A stretch of DNA of 64,000 nt from Chloroflexota bacterium (GTDB lineage: Bacteria > Chloroflexota > Anaerolineae > Anaerolineales > Villigracilaceae), in NCBI GenBank assembly GCA_016234485.1, contig JACRBL010000022.1, positions 25,400 to 89,399 on the forward strand, written 5' to 3'. Positions 1-11,194 of the stretch are shown here, one piece after another. Within the stretch, counting starts at the first letter, position 1, and the number at the start of each line of letters is the position of its first letter. The position numbers were made by a program, and so were the translations under genes. The notes below the pieces were generated by a model that saw only the letters and a list, made by a program, of their open reading frames with translations, was not told where the DNA came from and ran no database searches.

Positions 1-1081
1 CAAGATCGTGTTGATCGGCGTCACCACCATCACCGAGCACGATCTCTACCCCACGCCCTTCTCCTCGCAAACGCCCACGTCCGGCGTGGAACTGGTTGCC
101 AACGCGGTCGAGATGATTCTGCGTGGCGCCTACCTGAGCGAGACGCCGCTCTGGGTGAACCTGCTGGCGATCGTTGCCGCCGCGCTCGTGGCCGCCGCGC
201 TCACGCGGCTCAACCGTCCCACGCTCACCATCTCGGCGCTGATTCTGCTCATGGCGCTCTACGCGCTGGCGGGCTACCTGTTCTTCCGTTTTGCGAATCT
301 TTACCTGCCCCTCGTCGCCCCGCAACTGATGCTTTTCCTCGGCGTCATCCTGCCCACCATCGAACAAGCCGTTTCGCAGGAGTTGGAAAAGCGCCGCATC
401 CGCAACCTGTTCACGCGCTTCATCGCGCCCGAAATGGTGGATCAACTCATCGCCACCCGCGACATCAACTCGCTCAACAAGCGCGCCTTCCTCACCATCC
501 TCTTTTCCGACATTCGCGGCTTCACCACCCTCTCCGAAAAACTCGCGCCCGAAGAAGTGGTGGCCATCCTCAACCCCTACCTCGAAGCGATGACGGACGT
601 GATTCACCGTCACGGCGGCACCGTGGACAAATACGAAGGCGACGCGATCATCGCGTTCTTCGGCGAACCCGTTTCTTACCCGGACCACGCGCGGCGTGCG
701 GTCCGTGCCGCGTTAGACATGCGTCTGGCGCTGGACGACCTAAAAGCCCGCTGGCAGCGCGCAGGGACTCCCCACCCCAACCTGGAGATGGGCATCGGCA
801 TCCACTCAGGCGAAGCGTTCGTGGGACTGCTCGGCTCGGCCCAGCGCGTCAACTACACCGTCATCGGCGACGCGGTGAACCTGGCCTCGCGCCTGCAAGA
901 CCTGACGAAGACCTATCAGTGGCCGATCCTGCTCAGCGAGCGCGCCCAGCGCCAGGTCCAGGAGGAGTTCGAGGCGGAGTTCGTGGATTCGCCCATCGTC
1001 AAGGGAAAGACCGAGGCGGTCAACGTCTACAAAGTGGTTGGGCGCGTGGGCGGGGAACGAGTCAAAGGCTGGGGAGAATGA
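1..1081 (+). CDS. CHASE2-type adenylate/guanylate cyclase, 5' end truncated by window edge
   Basis: ORF open at the left edge; CHASE2 C-terminal-like segment, TM helices, then class III cyclase domain (LFSDIRGFTTLSEKL, KYEGDAIIAFFGEP, NYTVIGDAVNLASRL). Confidence 0.88.
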   Translation, partial: KIVLIGVTTITEHDLYPTPFSSQTPTSGVELVANAVEMILRGAYLSETPLWVNLLAIVAAALVAAALTRLNRPTLTISALILLMALYALAGYLFFRFANLYLPLVAPQLMLFLGVILPTIEQAVSQELEKRRIRNLFTRFIAPEMVDQLIATRDINSLNKRAFLTILFSDIRGFTTLSEKLAPEEVVAILNPYLEAMTDVIHRHGGTVDKYEGDAIIAFFGEPVSYPDHARRAVRAALDMRLALDDLKARWQRAGTPHPNLEMGIGIHSGEAFVGLLGSAQRVNYTVIGDAVNLASRLQDLTKTYQWPILLSERAQRQVQEEFEAEFVDSPIVKGKTEAVNVYKVVGRVGGERVKGWGE

Positions 1082-1123
1082 ACGTCCCCCATTTGTGGTG
1101 AATTGTACAAAACGGCTTGTTAT

Positions 1124-1147
1124 GGTAAAGTTAATTAACACTTTACC
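1124..1147. promoter_or_regulatory. Inverted repeat upstream of rex (GGTAAAGT-N8-ACTTTACC) containing palindrome GTTAATTAAC
   Basis: 8-bp perfect arms immediately 5' of rex; possible autoregulatory operator. Confidence 0.4.
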
Positions 1148-1161
1148 CGGCGAGGGACACC

Positions 1162-1779
1162 ATGAATGCAGAAAAAATTCCCGATATCATCATTGGACGT
1201 CTCCCAATTTACATGCGGGCTTTGCAACGCATGTCTGAAAAGGGCATCCAGACCACTTCATCACAGGAATTGGGGGAACGCGTGGGCATCTCTGCCGCCC
1301 AGATCCGCAAAGATATTTCGCAATTTGGCGAGTTTGGCAAACAAGGGACGGGCTATCACATCCCCTTCCTGCTCGATAAACTTCGCTCCATCCTGAAAGT
1401 GGACCGCGTGTGGGATGTGGCCCTGGTTGGCGCGGGCGATATGGGTCACGCGCTGGCGCGCTATCAGGGCTTTCGTGATCGCGGCTTCCAGATCGTGATG
1501 GTGTTCGATAACGACGCCCAAAAAGTTGGGGAGAAGGTCGGCGATTTCATCGTGCAGGATATGTCCTCGCTGGCCGAGACGATCCGCAAGGCGGGTGTGA
1601 AGATGGCCATGCTCACCGTCCCTGCCGTGGCCGCGCAGGATGTGGCCGACGAGTTGGTGAAGGCGGGCGTGAAGGCCATCTTGAATTATGCGCCGATCAG
1701 CCTCAACGTGCCGCCCGATGTGAAAGTGCAACACATTGACCCCGCCTCCCATTTGCAGAGAATGACATATTATTTGTAA
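1162..1779 (+). CDS. rex: Redox-sensing transcriptional repressor Rex
   Basis: Winged-helix N-terminus (SSQELGERVGISAAQIRKDISQFGEFGKQGTGY) and Rossmann domain (VALVGAGDMGHAL). Confidence 0.95.
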   Translation: MNAEKIPDIIIGRLPIYMRALQRMSEKGIQTTSSQELGERVGISAAQIRKDISQFGEFGKQGTGYHIPFLLDKLRSILKVDRVWDVALVGAGDMGHALARYQGFRDRGFQIVMVFDNDAQKVGEKVGDFIVQDMSSLAETIRKAGVKMAMLTVPAVAAQDVADELVKAGVKAILNYAPISLNVPPDVKVQHIDPASHLQRMTYYL

Positions 1780-1786
1780 AAGAAGG

Positions 1787-1818
1787 AGAGACACCTGATA
1801 AGGGTGTCTCTTGCTTTA
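1787..1818 (+). terminator. Rho-independent-like terminator after rex
   Basis: AGAGACACC-loop-GGTGTCTCT followed by a T-rich tract. Confidence 0.65.
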
Positions 1819-2139
1819 ATGTCCTCAATCTCAGGTAGTAATATGCCTAAAACCAGCAAATCGCAAAAGCGGAATAGACAGAAAATTATCCGAACCACAA
1901 AACGACGTTTGATCGGGCTGATCGCGTTTCTCTCCGCACTGGCGCTACCCCTGATCTTCAAATGGGGAGAGACGAGTTGGCCGTTGTTTTTGATCGAATA
2001 TCGGGGGGTGTTGATCAGTTTCCTCCTTCTGGCGCTTCTTGCAACCATTGCCCTTTCCCCGCTCATCATCGAAGTGAACAGCAACGCGCGTCCGCTTTCG
2101 GGGTCGGGGAGAAATCCATATCACGGGTGGGATCCGTAA
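1819..2139 (+). CDS. Small membrane protein, unknown function
   Basis: ORF with two hydrophobic segments; ATG at 1819 or 1843. Confidence 0.5.
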   Translation: MSSISGSNMPKTSKSQKRNRQKIIRTTKRRLIGLIAFLSALALPLIFKWGETSWPLFLIEYRGVLISFLLLALLATIALSPLIIEVNSNARPLSGSGRNPYHGWDP

Positions 2140-2195
2140 GCATCCGTTTCAACACCAGGAGGTGCAAGACTATAATCAAGGTAAAGGAGTCAAAC

Positions 2196-2723
2196 ATGCG
2201 GAATCTACTCTTAATTTTCGTTATTATTTCTGTCCTGGCAACAGGTTGCGGCCCAAAGCCCGCGCAGATAACCGAACAAGATACGATCGCAATTTATGAA
2301 GCGGTCATCAGGCAGGTTTTCCTGGTGGATGATACTGGCGGAGGCACGATCGAAAAAACCACGCTTTACATCGTCCGTGCCACCGATGACGCGGCTGGCG
2401 ATCCATCCATGGAACGATCAGACACGGCCATCCTGTCAGACACGATACAAAAAGCCATTACGAACGAATTGGCTGACTTGCCGACGAAAGTCGTCTGGGT
2501 GGACAATTTCGATCAGGTGGAACTTAACAGCGACAGTATGGTTCGCGGCGAAGGAGTAATCCTTACCCTGGGAAATATCAAGGTCACGAACAGCGCCGAA
2601 GTATTGGTTTCTGCCAGTATTTATTTCGCAAGTCTGGGAGCAGGCGGAAGGACATATATCGTCGAGAAGATAAATGGGGTTTGGACGGTGACAGGCGATA
2701 CAGGAGTGATTTGGGTAAGTTGA
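2196..2723 (+). CDS. Putative lipoprotein
   Basis: AAAGGAG RBS, ATG at 2196, lipobox LATGC. Confidence 0.7.
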   Translation: MRNLLLIFVIISVLATGCGPKPAQITEQDTIAIYEAVIRQVFLVDDTGGGTIEKTTLYIVRATDDAAGDPSMERSDTAILSDTIQKAITNELADLPTKVVWVDNFDQVELNSDSMVRGEGVILTLGNIKVTNSAEVLVSASIYFASLGAGGRTYIVEKINGVWTVTGDTGVIWVS

Positions 2724-2735
2724 CAAAAAATTCAT

Positions 2736-2873
2736 TAAATCACAGATTGCTTCAAGCGCCACTTACAACTCGTCATTGCGAGCGCTCTTTGCGAAGCAAT
2801 CTCCGAGCCGCGGGAGGGGATTGCTTCGTCGGGAAGGTCACCCTCGTCGCAATGACGATGAATCTGTGATTTA
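2736..2873. repeat. Family A palindromic repeat (copy 1) inside an outer inverted repeat
   Basis: Core CGTCATTGCG...CGCAATGACG (2771-2857) flanked by TAAATCACAGATT (2736-2748) and AATCTGTGATTTA (2861-2873). Confidence 0.9.
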
Positions 2874-2890
2874 TTAAAATTAAACAAAAA

Positions 2891-3388
2891 ATGCAAAAGC
2901 CCATCTCCACTGAAATCACTGAAACCAACATTTCCCAAATTCTGGATATCCTTGCCGATACGCCAGCCAGATTGGAAAGCCTGCGCGCTCGTCTATCGGG
3001 CGCGCAATTTCTCACGCCGCTGAAAACGGGTGAACGTTCGCTCACGGAGAATTTGGCGCACTTGCTCCATTGCGAAGCGGTCAACGTGGAATTCATCTAT
3101 CTTGCGTTGATGAGAGAGGGTCATCCGTTCAGTGGAATTCACCCCGAACGGGATTTCGGGAACCTCGTTCACTATGAGCTCTTCCCGTTCGATTCCCTGC
3201 TGGACTATTTCAAATTCCGTCGGACGGTTTTGTTGCGCGTCCTGTCCACGTTGACGCTGGGGCAATGGTCGCTGTCTCTGCCAGAAAAGGGAAAGAAGCG
3301 AGCCGAGTCCGTGTTTGGACGCGCCCGCTCCATGTCGTTGCATGAGATGGAACACATCGCCGAAATCGAAGCGCTCATCCAGCCATGA
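2891..3388 (+). CDS. DinB-like family protein
   Basis: DinB-like helical bundle pattern with spaced His residues (ENLAHLLHCE, HEMEHIAEIEAL). Confidence 0.65.
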   Translation: MQKPISTEITETNISQILDILADTPARLESLRARLSGAQFLTPLKTGERSLTENLAHLLHCEAVNVEFIYLALMREGHPFSGIHPERDFGNLVHYELFPFDSLLDYFKFRRTVLLRVLSTLTLGQWSLSLPEKGKKRAESVFGRARSMSLHEMEHIAEIEALIQP

Positions 3389-3834
3389 TCCAACTCCTTC
3401 GCGCCGACTCTGGCAATTCCGATTTCATCGAACTCGTTCGCCAATTGGATGTTGAACTGGCGCAACGGGATGGGGACGAGCATCCCTTTTACGCGCAATT
3501 CAACAAGATAGATAAAATCAGGCACGTTGTCGTCGCGTACGACGATGGTCAACCCGCGGGATGCGGCGCGATCAAGGAATACGCGCCAGGCGTCATGGAG
3601 ATCAAGCGCATGTTCACGCGTCCGCAAAACAGGGGCCGGGGAATCGCGTCCAAAGTTTTACGCGAACTGGAAACCTGGGCGGGCGAACTCGCGTATAAAA
3701 AGTGCATTTTGGAAACGGGAAAAAAGCAGGAGGAGGCCATCGGGCTTTATAGAAAGAGCGGCTACGTTCTCATTCCAAACTATGGTCAGTACGAGGGCGT
3801 CGAGAACAGCGTGTGCTTTGAGAGAGAATTCTGA
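3385..3834 (+). CDS. GNAT family N-acetyltransferase
   Basis: GNAT motif VMEIKRMFTRPQNRGRGIASKVLRELE. Confidence 0.9.
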   Translation: MIQLLRADSGNSDFIELVRQLDVELAQRDGDEHPFYAQFNKIDKIRHVVVAYDDGQPAGCGAIKEYAPGVMEIKRMFTRPQNRGRGIASKVLRELETWAGELAYKKCILETGKKQEEAIGLYRKSGYVLIPNYGQYEGVENSVCFEREF

Positions 3835-3857
3835 TAAAAAGTAATTTGCCCGGCTCG

Positions 3858-3959
3858 GCGATTGAAATCGCCACTACGCTTGCGAAGTCAGCCTGCGCTG
3901 ACTAGATTCCCCAGCCGACGAAGGTCGGCTTTGCAATCGTTGGTGCGACTTCTAGTCGC
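3858..3959. repeat. String of four small palindromes
   Basis: GCGATT-GA-AATCGC (3858-3871), GTCAGC-CTGC-GCTGAC (3887-3902), AGCCGAC-GAAG-GTCGGCT (3913-3930), GCGACT-TCT-AGTCGC (3945-3959). Confidence 0.85.
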
Positions 3960-3975
3960 CCAGGACTGAGACAAC

Positions 3976-4010
3976 AAAAAACGGCTTCCGATAAAGAAGC
4001 CGTTTTGATT
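3976..4010. terminator. Bidirectional terminator between convergent genes
   Basis: AAAACGGCTTC-CGATAAA-GAAGCCGTTTT. Confidence 0.85.
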
Positions 4011-4042
4011 CTGTTTGTTGAGCAAATTGGCAATTTGCTCTA

Positions 4043-5050
4043 CTACACTTGCGGAAGACTGCGGCGCAGGACGTTGTAGATTCCCAGGCCCTTGGCAGCG
4101 CCTTCCACCACGCACGTCAGCGGGTTATCCACCAAATAGGCGGGGACGCCCAGCGATTTCGTCAGCAACTTGTCAATGCCGCGCAACAGCGCGCCGCCGC
4201 CGCAAATTGCCACGCCGCGGTCAATGATATCGGAGACGAGTTCGGGCGGAGTCTTCTCGAGCACCTTGCGGCTGGACTCCATGATCAGTTTGAGCGGATC
4301 CTGCAAGGCCTCCACGATCTCGCCTGTGGACAACGTGACGGGACGCGGCAACCCTGTGACCTGATCCTGCCCCTGCACTTCCATGCTTTGCTCGTTATCC
4401 TGGGGCACGGCCGCGCCAATCTTGATCTTGAGTTGTTCGGCTGTCACCTGTCCGATGATGACGCCGTACTTGCGGCGCACGTACGTGACGATGGCCTCGT
4501 CGAGGTCGAGTCCGCCTGCGCGCAACGTGTCCGCGGAGACAATGCCGTACATCGCCAGCACCGCGGCCTCTGTGCAACCTCCGCCGAGGCAGATGACCAT
4601 GTTCCCCGAAGGCGAGCCGATCGGCAGGTCAATGCCGAGAGCCGCCGCCAGCGATTGCTGAATCAGGAAGGCCTCGCGGCTGCCCGCTTCCATCACGGCT
4701 TCAAAGACGGCGCGTCGCTCCACGCTGGTCACGCCATACGGGACGGAGATCATCACGCGCGGGCGGAAGAAGCGCAAGGAGCCGCTCGCGCGTTGAAGCA
4801 GGTACGAGAGTAAGGTCTGCGTGATCTCGTAATCGGCGATGACCCCGTTTTTCAGGGGTCGCGTCACCTCAATGGTATCGGGGACGCGACCAACCATATC
4901 GCGCGCCTCCGCGCCCGCGGCCACCATCTTCTGCGCATCCACTTCGATGGCGACGATGGTCGGCTCTTCGAGCAGAACCTGGCTGGGATCCGCGATACGA
5001 GTGTAGATCGTTCCCAGATCCACGCCGAGGTCTTTCGAGAACATTGCCAC
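4043..5050 (-). CDS. mreB: MreB/Mbl-like rod-shape determining actin homologue
   Basis: VDLGTIYTRIAD phosphate 1, RPLKNGVIADYEIT, GGGALLRGIDKLL motifs. Confidence 0.88.
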   Translation of the reverse strand: MAMFSKDLGVDLGTIYTRIADPSQVLLEEPTIVAIEVDAQKMVAAGAEARDMVGRVPDTIEVTRPLKNGVIADYEITQTLLSYLLQRASGSLRFFRPRVMISVPYGVTSVERRAVFEAVMEAGSREAFLIQQSLAAALGIDLPIGSPSGNMVICLGGGCTEAAVLAMYGIVSADTLRAGGLDLDEAIVTYVRRKYGVIIGQVTAEQLKIKIGAAVPQDNEQSMEVQGQDQVTGLPRPVTLSTGEIVEALQDPLKLIMESSRKVLEKTPPELVSDIIDRGVAICGGGALLRGIDKLLTKSLGVPAYLVDNPLTCVVEGAAKGLGIYNVLRRSLPQV

Positions 5051-5053
5051 GGA

Positions 5054-5494
5054 TTAATTCTCTCCGGGCGTATTGGGACGCCCACCTTTGCGGTAACGCT
5101 TGACGGCGTCGAGGCGCAGGTTGGAGCGGCGCAGGGCGGCTTCAATGGCGAGATAGGCGTCGCTGTCCGCGGGTACGCCCTTGGCGAGCATTTCCTGGGC
5201 GCGTTCGCGCGCTTGTTCGGCGCGGGCCTCGTCAATTTCTTCGATGTTTTCCGCCGCGTCGGCCAGCACCGTGACGATCTGCGGCTGGACCTCTGCGACT
5301 CCGCCCGCGACGGCGAATATCTCTTCCTTGCCCTGTTGGCGGACTTTGATGAATCCGTATTTCAGGGTGGTAAGCAGGGGCGCGTGGTGCGGAAGGATGC
5401 CCATCTCGCCCGCCGAACCCGGCAGGACGACGATGTCCACATCGCCTTCAAACACCATGCGATCTTGCGAAACGATTTCACAACGAATGGTCAT
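5054..5494 (-). CDS. atpC: F-type ATP synthase epsilon subunit
   Basis: MTIRCEIVSQDRMVFEGDVDIVVLPGSAGEMGILPHHAPLLTTL. Confidence 0.95.
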   Translation of the reverse strand: MTIRCEIVSQDRMVFEGDVDIVVLPGSAGEMGILPHHAPLLTTLKYGFIKVRQQGKEEIFAVAGGVAEVQPQIVTVLADAAENIEEIDEARAEQARERAQEMLAKGVPADSDAYLAIEAALRRSNLRLDAVKRYRKGGRPNTPGEN

Positions 5495-5562
5495 ATCAGT
5501 TCTCCCGTGTCATGTGATTCAGTGTCACGTGCGGACGCATGTGACACTTGACACTGGGACAC

Positions 5563-7005
<1,443 letters not shown>

Positions 7006-7893
7006 TTACGATTGTGCCAGCGCGTTCGCGCCGCCCACAATATCCAAAATGTCGTTGGTGATCGTCTGTTGACGCACCTTGTTGTAAGCCAGTTTGAGTT
7101 GTTCCACCAGGTCCAGCGCCGAGTCGGTCGCGTTGCGCATGGCAATCATGCGCGCGGCATGCTCGCTGGCCTGCGACTCTAGCACGGCTTGATAAATCTG
7201 CAGGCCAGTGAAGCGCGGGATGATCTCATCCAAAATTTCGCGCTCGCCCGGCTCGTAGATGTAGGCCGCGGCGGGTCCCGCTTTGGCTTCGTATTCTTCC
7301 ACGCGGTCGCTTCCGTCCACTTCGAGCGGGAGCAGGCGCTTCACCACCGTCTCTTGACGCGACATGGTGATGAAATCGGTGTAGATCAGGTAGACCTCGT
7401 CGGCGCGGCCTTCGAGGAACTCTTCCACCACCATGCGTCCGATGGCAGAAACGTCCATGAAGGAAGGCGCGGCGGGCAGGTTGCTAAAATCGGCCACCAC
7501 GTTCTTGCGGCGGCGGATCATCAGGTCGCGTCCCTTGCGCCCCACTGCAATGAAATGGAGAGGGTGTTCATAATGGTCGAACTTGCGCGCCACGAAACGG
7601 ATCACGTTCGTGTTGTACGCGCCCGCCAGACCACGGTCACCGGTGACGATGACGGCCAGGGTGTTCTTGACCTCCGGTCGCTTCGTCAGCAACGGGTGCA
7701 GGGATTCGCGTCCCGGCTGTTTGGCGACGTGCGTAAGCACCTGCCAGGCCTTGCCGGCGTAGGCGCGGGTGGCCGTCACAGCCGCGATGGCCTTGCGGAC
7801 CTTGCTGGCGCTCACGGCCTCCAGGGCACGCGTCACCTGCGAGATGTTTTTTACGCTCCGAATGCGGAGCCGCATTTCTCGGGCAGATGCCAT
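7006..7893 (-). CDS. atpG: F-type ATP synthase gamma subunit
   Basis: REMRLRIRSVKNISQVTRALEAVSASKVRKA; C-terminal ATDSALDLVEQLKLAYNKVRQQTITNDILDIVGGANAL. Confidence 0.97.
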   Translation of the reverse strand: MASAREMRLRIRSVKNISQVTRALEAVSASKVRKAIAAVTATRAYAGKAWQVLTHVAKQPGRESLHPLLTKRPEVKNTLAVIVTGDRGLAGAYNTNVIRFVARKFDHYEHPLHFIAVGRKGRDLMIRRRKNVVADFSNLPAAPSFMDVSAIGRMVVEEFLEGRADEVYLIYTDFITMSRQETVVKRLLPLEVDGSDRVEEYEAKAGPAAAYIYEPGEREILDEIIPRFTGLQIYQAVLESQASEHAARMIAMRNATDSALDLVEQLKLAYNKVRQQTITNDILDIVGGANALAQS

Positions 7894-7896
7894 GGC

Positions 7897-9552
7897 TTAA
7901 CCCTGCCAGGAAATTTTGAACGCTTCGAGCGCCTTGACGAGCGCGGCGCGGTTGTCGTCGGTGATTTTGTTTTCGGAAGTGATGCTCTTCCCGACCTCGG
8001 GATAGGTCGTTTCCATGTAGCGGACGAGGTCAAGTTCCCACTGGCGCATCTTTTCCACGGGGACGGCGTCGGCGTAACCGTTCGTGCCAGCGAACAGCAC
8101 GATGACCTGATTCTCCAGCGACATCGGGGCGTACTGCGGTTGCTTGAGAATTTCCTGCATGCGCTGACCGCGTCCAAGCTGGGCCTGTGTCGCCTTGTCC
8201 AGATCGGAACCGAACTGGGCGAAGGCCGCCAACTCGCGGAACTGCGCCATGTCGAGGCGGAGGCGGGCCGCCACCTGCTTCATGGCCTTGGTCTGGGCGT
8301 CGCCACCCACGCGCGAGACGGAGATACCCACGTTCACCGCGGGGCGGATGCCGGCATTGAACAGGTTGCCTTCAAGGAAGATCTGTCCATCGGTAATTGA
8401 AATCACGTTGGTGGGGATGTATGCAGAAACGTCGCCGAGCAGGGTTTCGATGATCGGGAGCGCCGTCAACGAACCGCCCGTGCCTTTGACTTTGACGACC
8501 TTGTGGCCGTCCATGCCCTTGCAGGCTTCGTCCGCTTCATGCTTGGACAGGGGGCCGGTGTACACCTTGCCGTCCACGCCATCCTTCGGGCCGGCTTCCG
8601 CGCCCGCGAAATCCTTCTTGACAATGACGTACTGATTCGCGAGACGGGCCGCGCGTTCGAGCAGGCGGGAGTGGAGGTAGAACACGTCGCCGGGATACGC
8701 TTCACGTCCAGGCGGGCGGCGGAGGAGCAGGGAAACCTGGCGGTAGGCCCAGGCGTGCTTCGAGAGGTCATCGAAGATCACGAGAGCGTCGCGTCCGGTC
8801 TCCATGAACTCTTCGCCCATGGACGTGCCAGCGTACGGGGCAATGTATTGCATGGCGGCGGCTTCATCGGCCGCGGCCACCACAATGATAGTGTGTTCCA
8901 TCGCGCCGGCGCGTTCCAAAATGCCTTGCGTGCGGGCCACGGCGGCTTTCTTCTGGCCGATAGCCACATAAATACAAACGAGGTTCTTGCCTTTTTGATT
9001 GATGATCGTATCAATCGCGAGGGCGGTCTTGCCGGTCTGGCGGTCGCCGATGATGAGCTCGCGCTGGCCGCGGCCAACGGGGATCATCGAGTCGATGGAT
9101 TTGATACCGGTCTGCACCGGGGTATCCACATCCTGGCGATAAACCACGCCCGGAGCGATGCGCTCGATCGGGCGAAATCCAGTGGTCTGGATGGGGCCTT
9201 TGCCGTCAATCGGCTCGCCGAGCGCGTTTACCACGCGTCCGATCAGCCCGTCGCCCACCGGCACCGAAGCGATACGCCCCAAAGAGCGCACCTGCATACC
9301 TTCGGTCACGCCGGCGTAATCGCCCATGATGATCACGCCCACGCTGTCTTTTTCCAGGTTGAACGCGATCCCGATGACGCCGTTCGCGAATTGGACGAGT
9401 TCCTGCGCCTTGACGTTCGCAAGCCCTACCACGCGGGCGATACCGTCACCGGCCTCGCTCACGGTTCCCACATCGCTCACGCCGATTACCGGCGTAAACG
9501 CGTCGATCTGCTTCTGCAGGTCACTGGTGATCTGTTTGATCAGGTCGGTCAT
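7897..9552 (-). CDS. atpA: F-type ATP synthase alpha subunit
   Basis: [38 protein letters not shown]. Confidence 0.98.
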   Translation of the reverse strand: MTDLIKQITSDLQKQIDAFTPVIGVSDVGTVSEAGDGIARVVGLANVKAQELVQFANGVIGIAFNLEKDSVGVIIMGDYAGVTEGMQVRSLGRIASVPVGDGLIGRVVNALGEPIDGKGPIQTTGFRPIERIAPGVVYRQDVDTPVQTGIKSIDSMIPVGRGQRELIIGDRQTGKTALAIDTIINQKGKNLVCIYVAIGQKKAAVARTQGILERAGAMEHTIIVVAAADEAAAMQYIAPYAGTSMGEEFMETGRDALVIFDDLSKHAWAYRQVSLLLRRPPGREAYPGDVFYLHSRLLERAARLANQYVIVKKDFAGAEAGPKDGVDGKVYTGPLSKHEADEACKGMDGHKVVKVKGTGGSLTALPIIETLLGDVSAYIPTNVISITDGQIFLEGNLFNAGIRPAVNVGISVSRVGGDAQTKAMKQVAARLRLDMAQFRELAAFAQFGSDLDKATQAQLGRGQRMQEILKQPQYAPMSLENQVIVLFAGTNGYADAVPVEKMRQWELDLVRYMETTYPEVGKSITSENKITDDNRAALVKALEAFKISWQG

Positions 9553-9579
9553 TATGCCTCCGCACCACACATTGGAATT

Positions 9580-9701
9580 GCAGGCCTTTGCCTGCGATTT
9601 GGTTTTACGTACAACCGCCCGGATAGAGACTATCCGGGCGAACCAGGGACTTTAGATAAGTTCCCGGGGCTTTTTGTTTGGCACAAAATCTTATTTGTGC
9701 C
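9580..9701 (-). repeat. Series of hairpins in the atpA leader
   Basis: GCAGGC-CTTT-GCCTGC (9580-9595), CGCCCGGATA-GAGAC-TATCCGGGCG (9616-9640), GGCACAAA-ATCTTA-TTTGTGCC (9680-9701). Confidence 0.8.
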
Positions 9702-9909
9702 TCGTTGCACTAGATGAAGCCAATGATAACTGAAAGCATAGGGATTGTCTAGTTACTTTCATCGTAGACTCACCTGACCCTGTCATAAACAGGAAGTTCC
9801 TTCATTATTTCGGAAAATTTTAAACTTCCTCCCCCTTCAAAAACCTTGCCAGATGGCCGTGATGTTTTATACTAGTTTTTTAGCATCAACCACAAAGGAG
9901 CAATTCCCA

Positions 9910-11022
9910 ATGGAGAAACCTCCCTCACGCATGAAACGGTATTGGAAGATCGCCGTCATCGCCAACATCAAAGATGAAAGCCAGCCCAAACCCGAAGGCG
10001 TTCCGCCCGACGCGTTCGCGGACTTCGACCACATCGAGACCATCCACCACATTCAGGGCGCGCTCGAAAGCGACGGCCATGAGACAAAATTCCTGATGGC
10101 CGACCGCACCCTGCCGCAGACGGTTCAGGACTACGCGCCCGACATCTGCTTCAACATCGCCGAGGGACTCGGCGGCGACGCGCGCGAGGCCCACGTCCCG
10201 GCCCTGCTTGAGATGTTCGGCATCCCCTACACGGGTTCGCGCGTGTTGACCAACGCCATCTCGCTCGACAAAACCCTGACGAAACGCATCTGGCGTGACC
10301 GTCGTCTGCCTGTGGCCCCCTTCCAGGAATTTCTCACGGGCGACGAACCCCTGCGCCCCGACCTGAAGTATCCGCTCTTCGTCAAGCCGGCCCGCGAAGG
10401 GACAGGCATGGGCGTGGACGCGAAAGCCATCGTCAAGAACGAAGCGGAACTGCGAGAGCGCGTCAGCTGGGTGGTCGGCACATATCAACAGCCCGCGCTC
10501 GTGGAGACCTTTCTCTCGGGCCGCGAATTCACCGTCGGCGTGATGGGACGCGCTGACGCGAAGCTCTACTCGCGCCACCCCGAATGGTACGACGACAAGG
10601 ACGGCTTCCACCGCTTCCCCATCCTGGAGTTGGACGCGAGCCGCTCCGTCACGCCGAATGTTTACAGTCAGGCCGCGAAGGCTAAAGATGTCGGCGAACA
10701 AGGCGCGCCCGATTACATCTGCCCCGCCAACGTGGAACCCGAACTCGAAAAGAAACTCAAGCACTTCGCCTACCGCGCCCACTTCCTGCTCGGCGCGCTG
10801 GATGTCTCTCGCACCGACATCCGCCTCGACGATGAAGGCAACCCGCGCCTGCTCGAGATCAACACCCTGCCCGGCCTCACCCCCGATTACAGCGACCTCT
10901 GCCTGCAAGCCAAAGCCGAGGGCATTTCCTACAATGACTTGCTGCTCGATATTCTCTACCTGGCCGCAGGCCGCTGGGGCTTGCTCGAACCGCGCGAATT
11001 TGCGCCGAAATCGAAAAAGTAA
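9910..11022 (+). CDS. D-alanine-D-alanine ligase-like ATP-grasp protein
   Basis: ATP-grasp motifs YPLFVKPAREGTGMGV, RLLEINTLPGLTPDYSD. Confidence 0.88.
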   Translation: MEKPPSRMKRYWKIAVIANIKDESQPKPEGVPPDAFADFDHIETIHHIQGALESDGHETKFLMADRTLPQTVQDYAPDICFNIAEGLGGDAREAHVPALLEMFGIPYTGSRVLTNAISLDKTLTKRIWRDRRLPVAPFQEFLTGDEPLRPDLKYPLFVKPAREGTGMGVDAKAIVKNEAELRERVSWVVGTYQQPALVETFLSGREFTVGVMGRADAKLYSRHPEWYDDKDGFHRFPILELDASRSVTPNVYSQAAKAKDVGEQGAPDYICPANVEPELEKKLKHFAYRAHFLLGALDVSRTDIRLDDEGNPRLLEINTLPGLTPDYSDLCLQAKAEGISYNDLLLDILYLAAGRWGLLEPREFAPKSKK

Positions 11023-11045
11023 CCTGCCCCAAAAAATAACCAATG

Positions 11046-11155
11046 AGACACGGAGACCGGAGATTTAAAACTCTGCGTCTCCGTGTCTGATATAAAAGCA
11101 CGGAGTCGAATGTCTCCGACAGTCGTTTCCAAAGTCAGAGATTTTGGACTCCGTT
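11046..11155. repeat. Two adjacent inverted repeats in the intergenic region
   Basis: AGACACGGAGAC (11046-11057)/GTCTCCGTGTCT (11077-11088), then CGGAGTC.../GACTCCG. Confidence 0.75.
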
Positions 11156-11194
11156 TTCGCAAACCCAGTTCGTTTGCCGCGATATAATCTCTGC

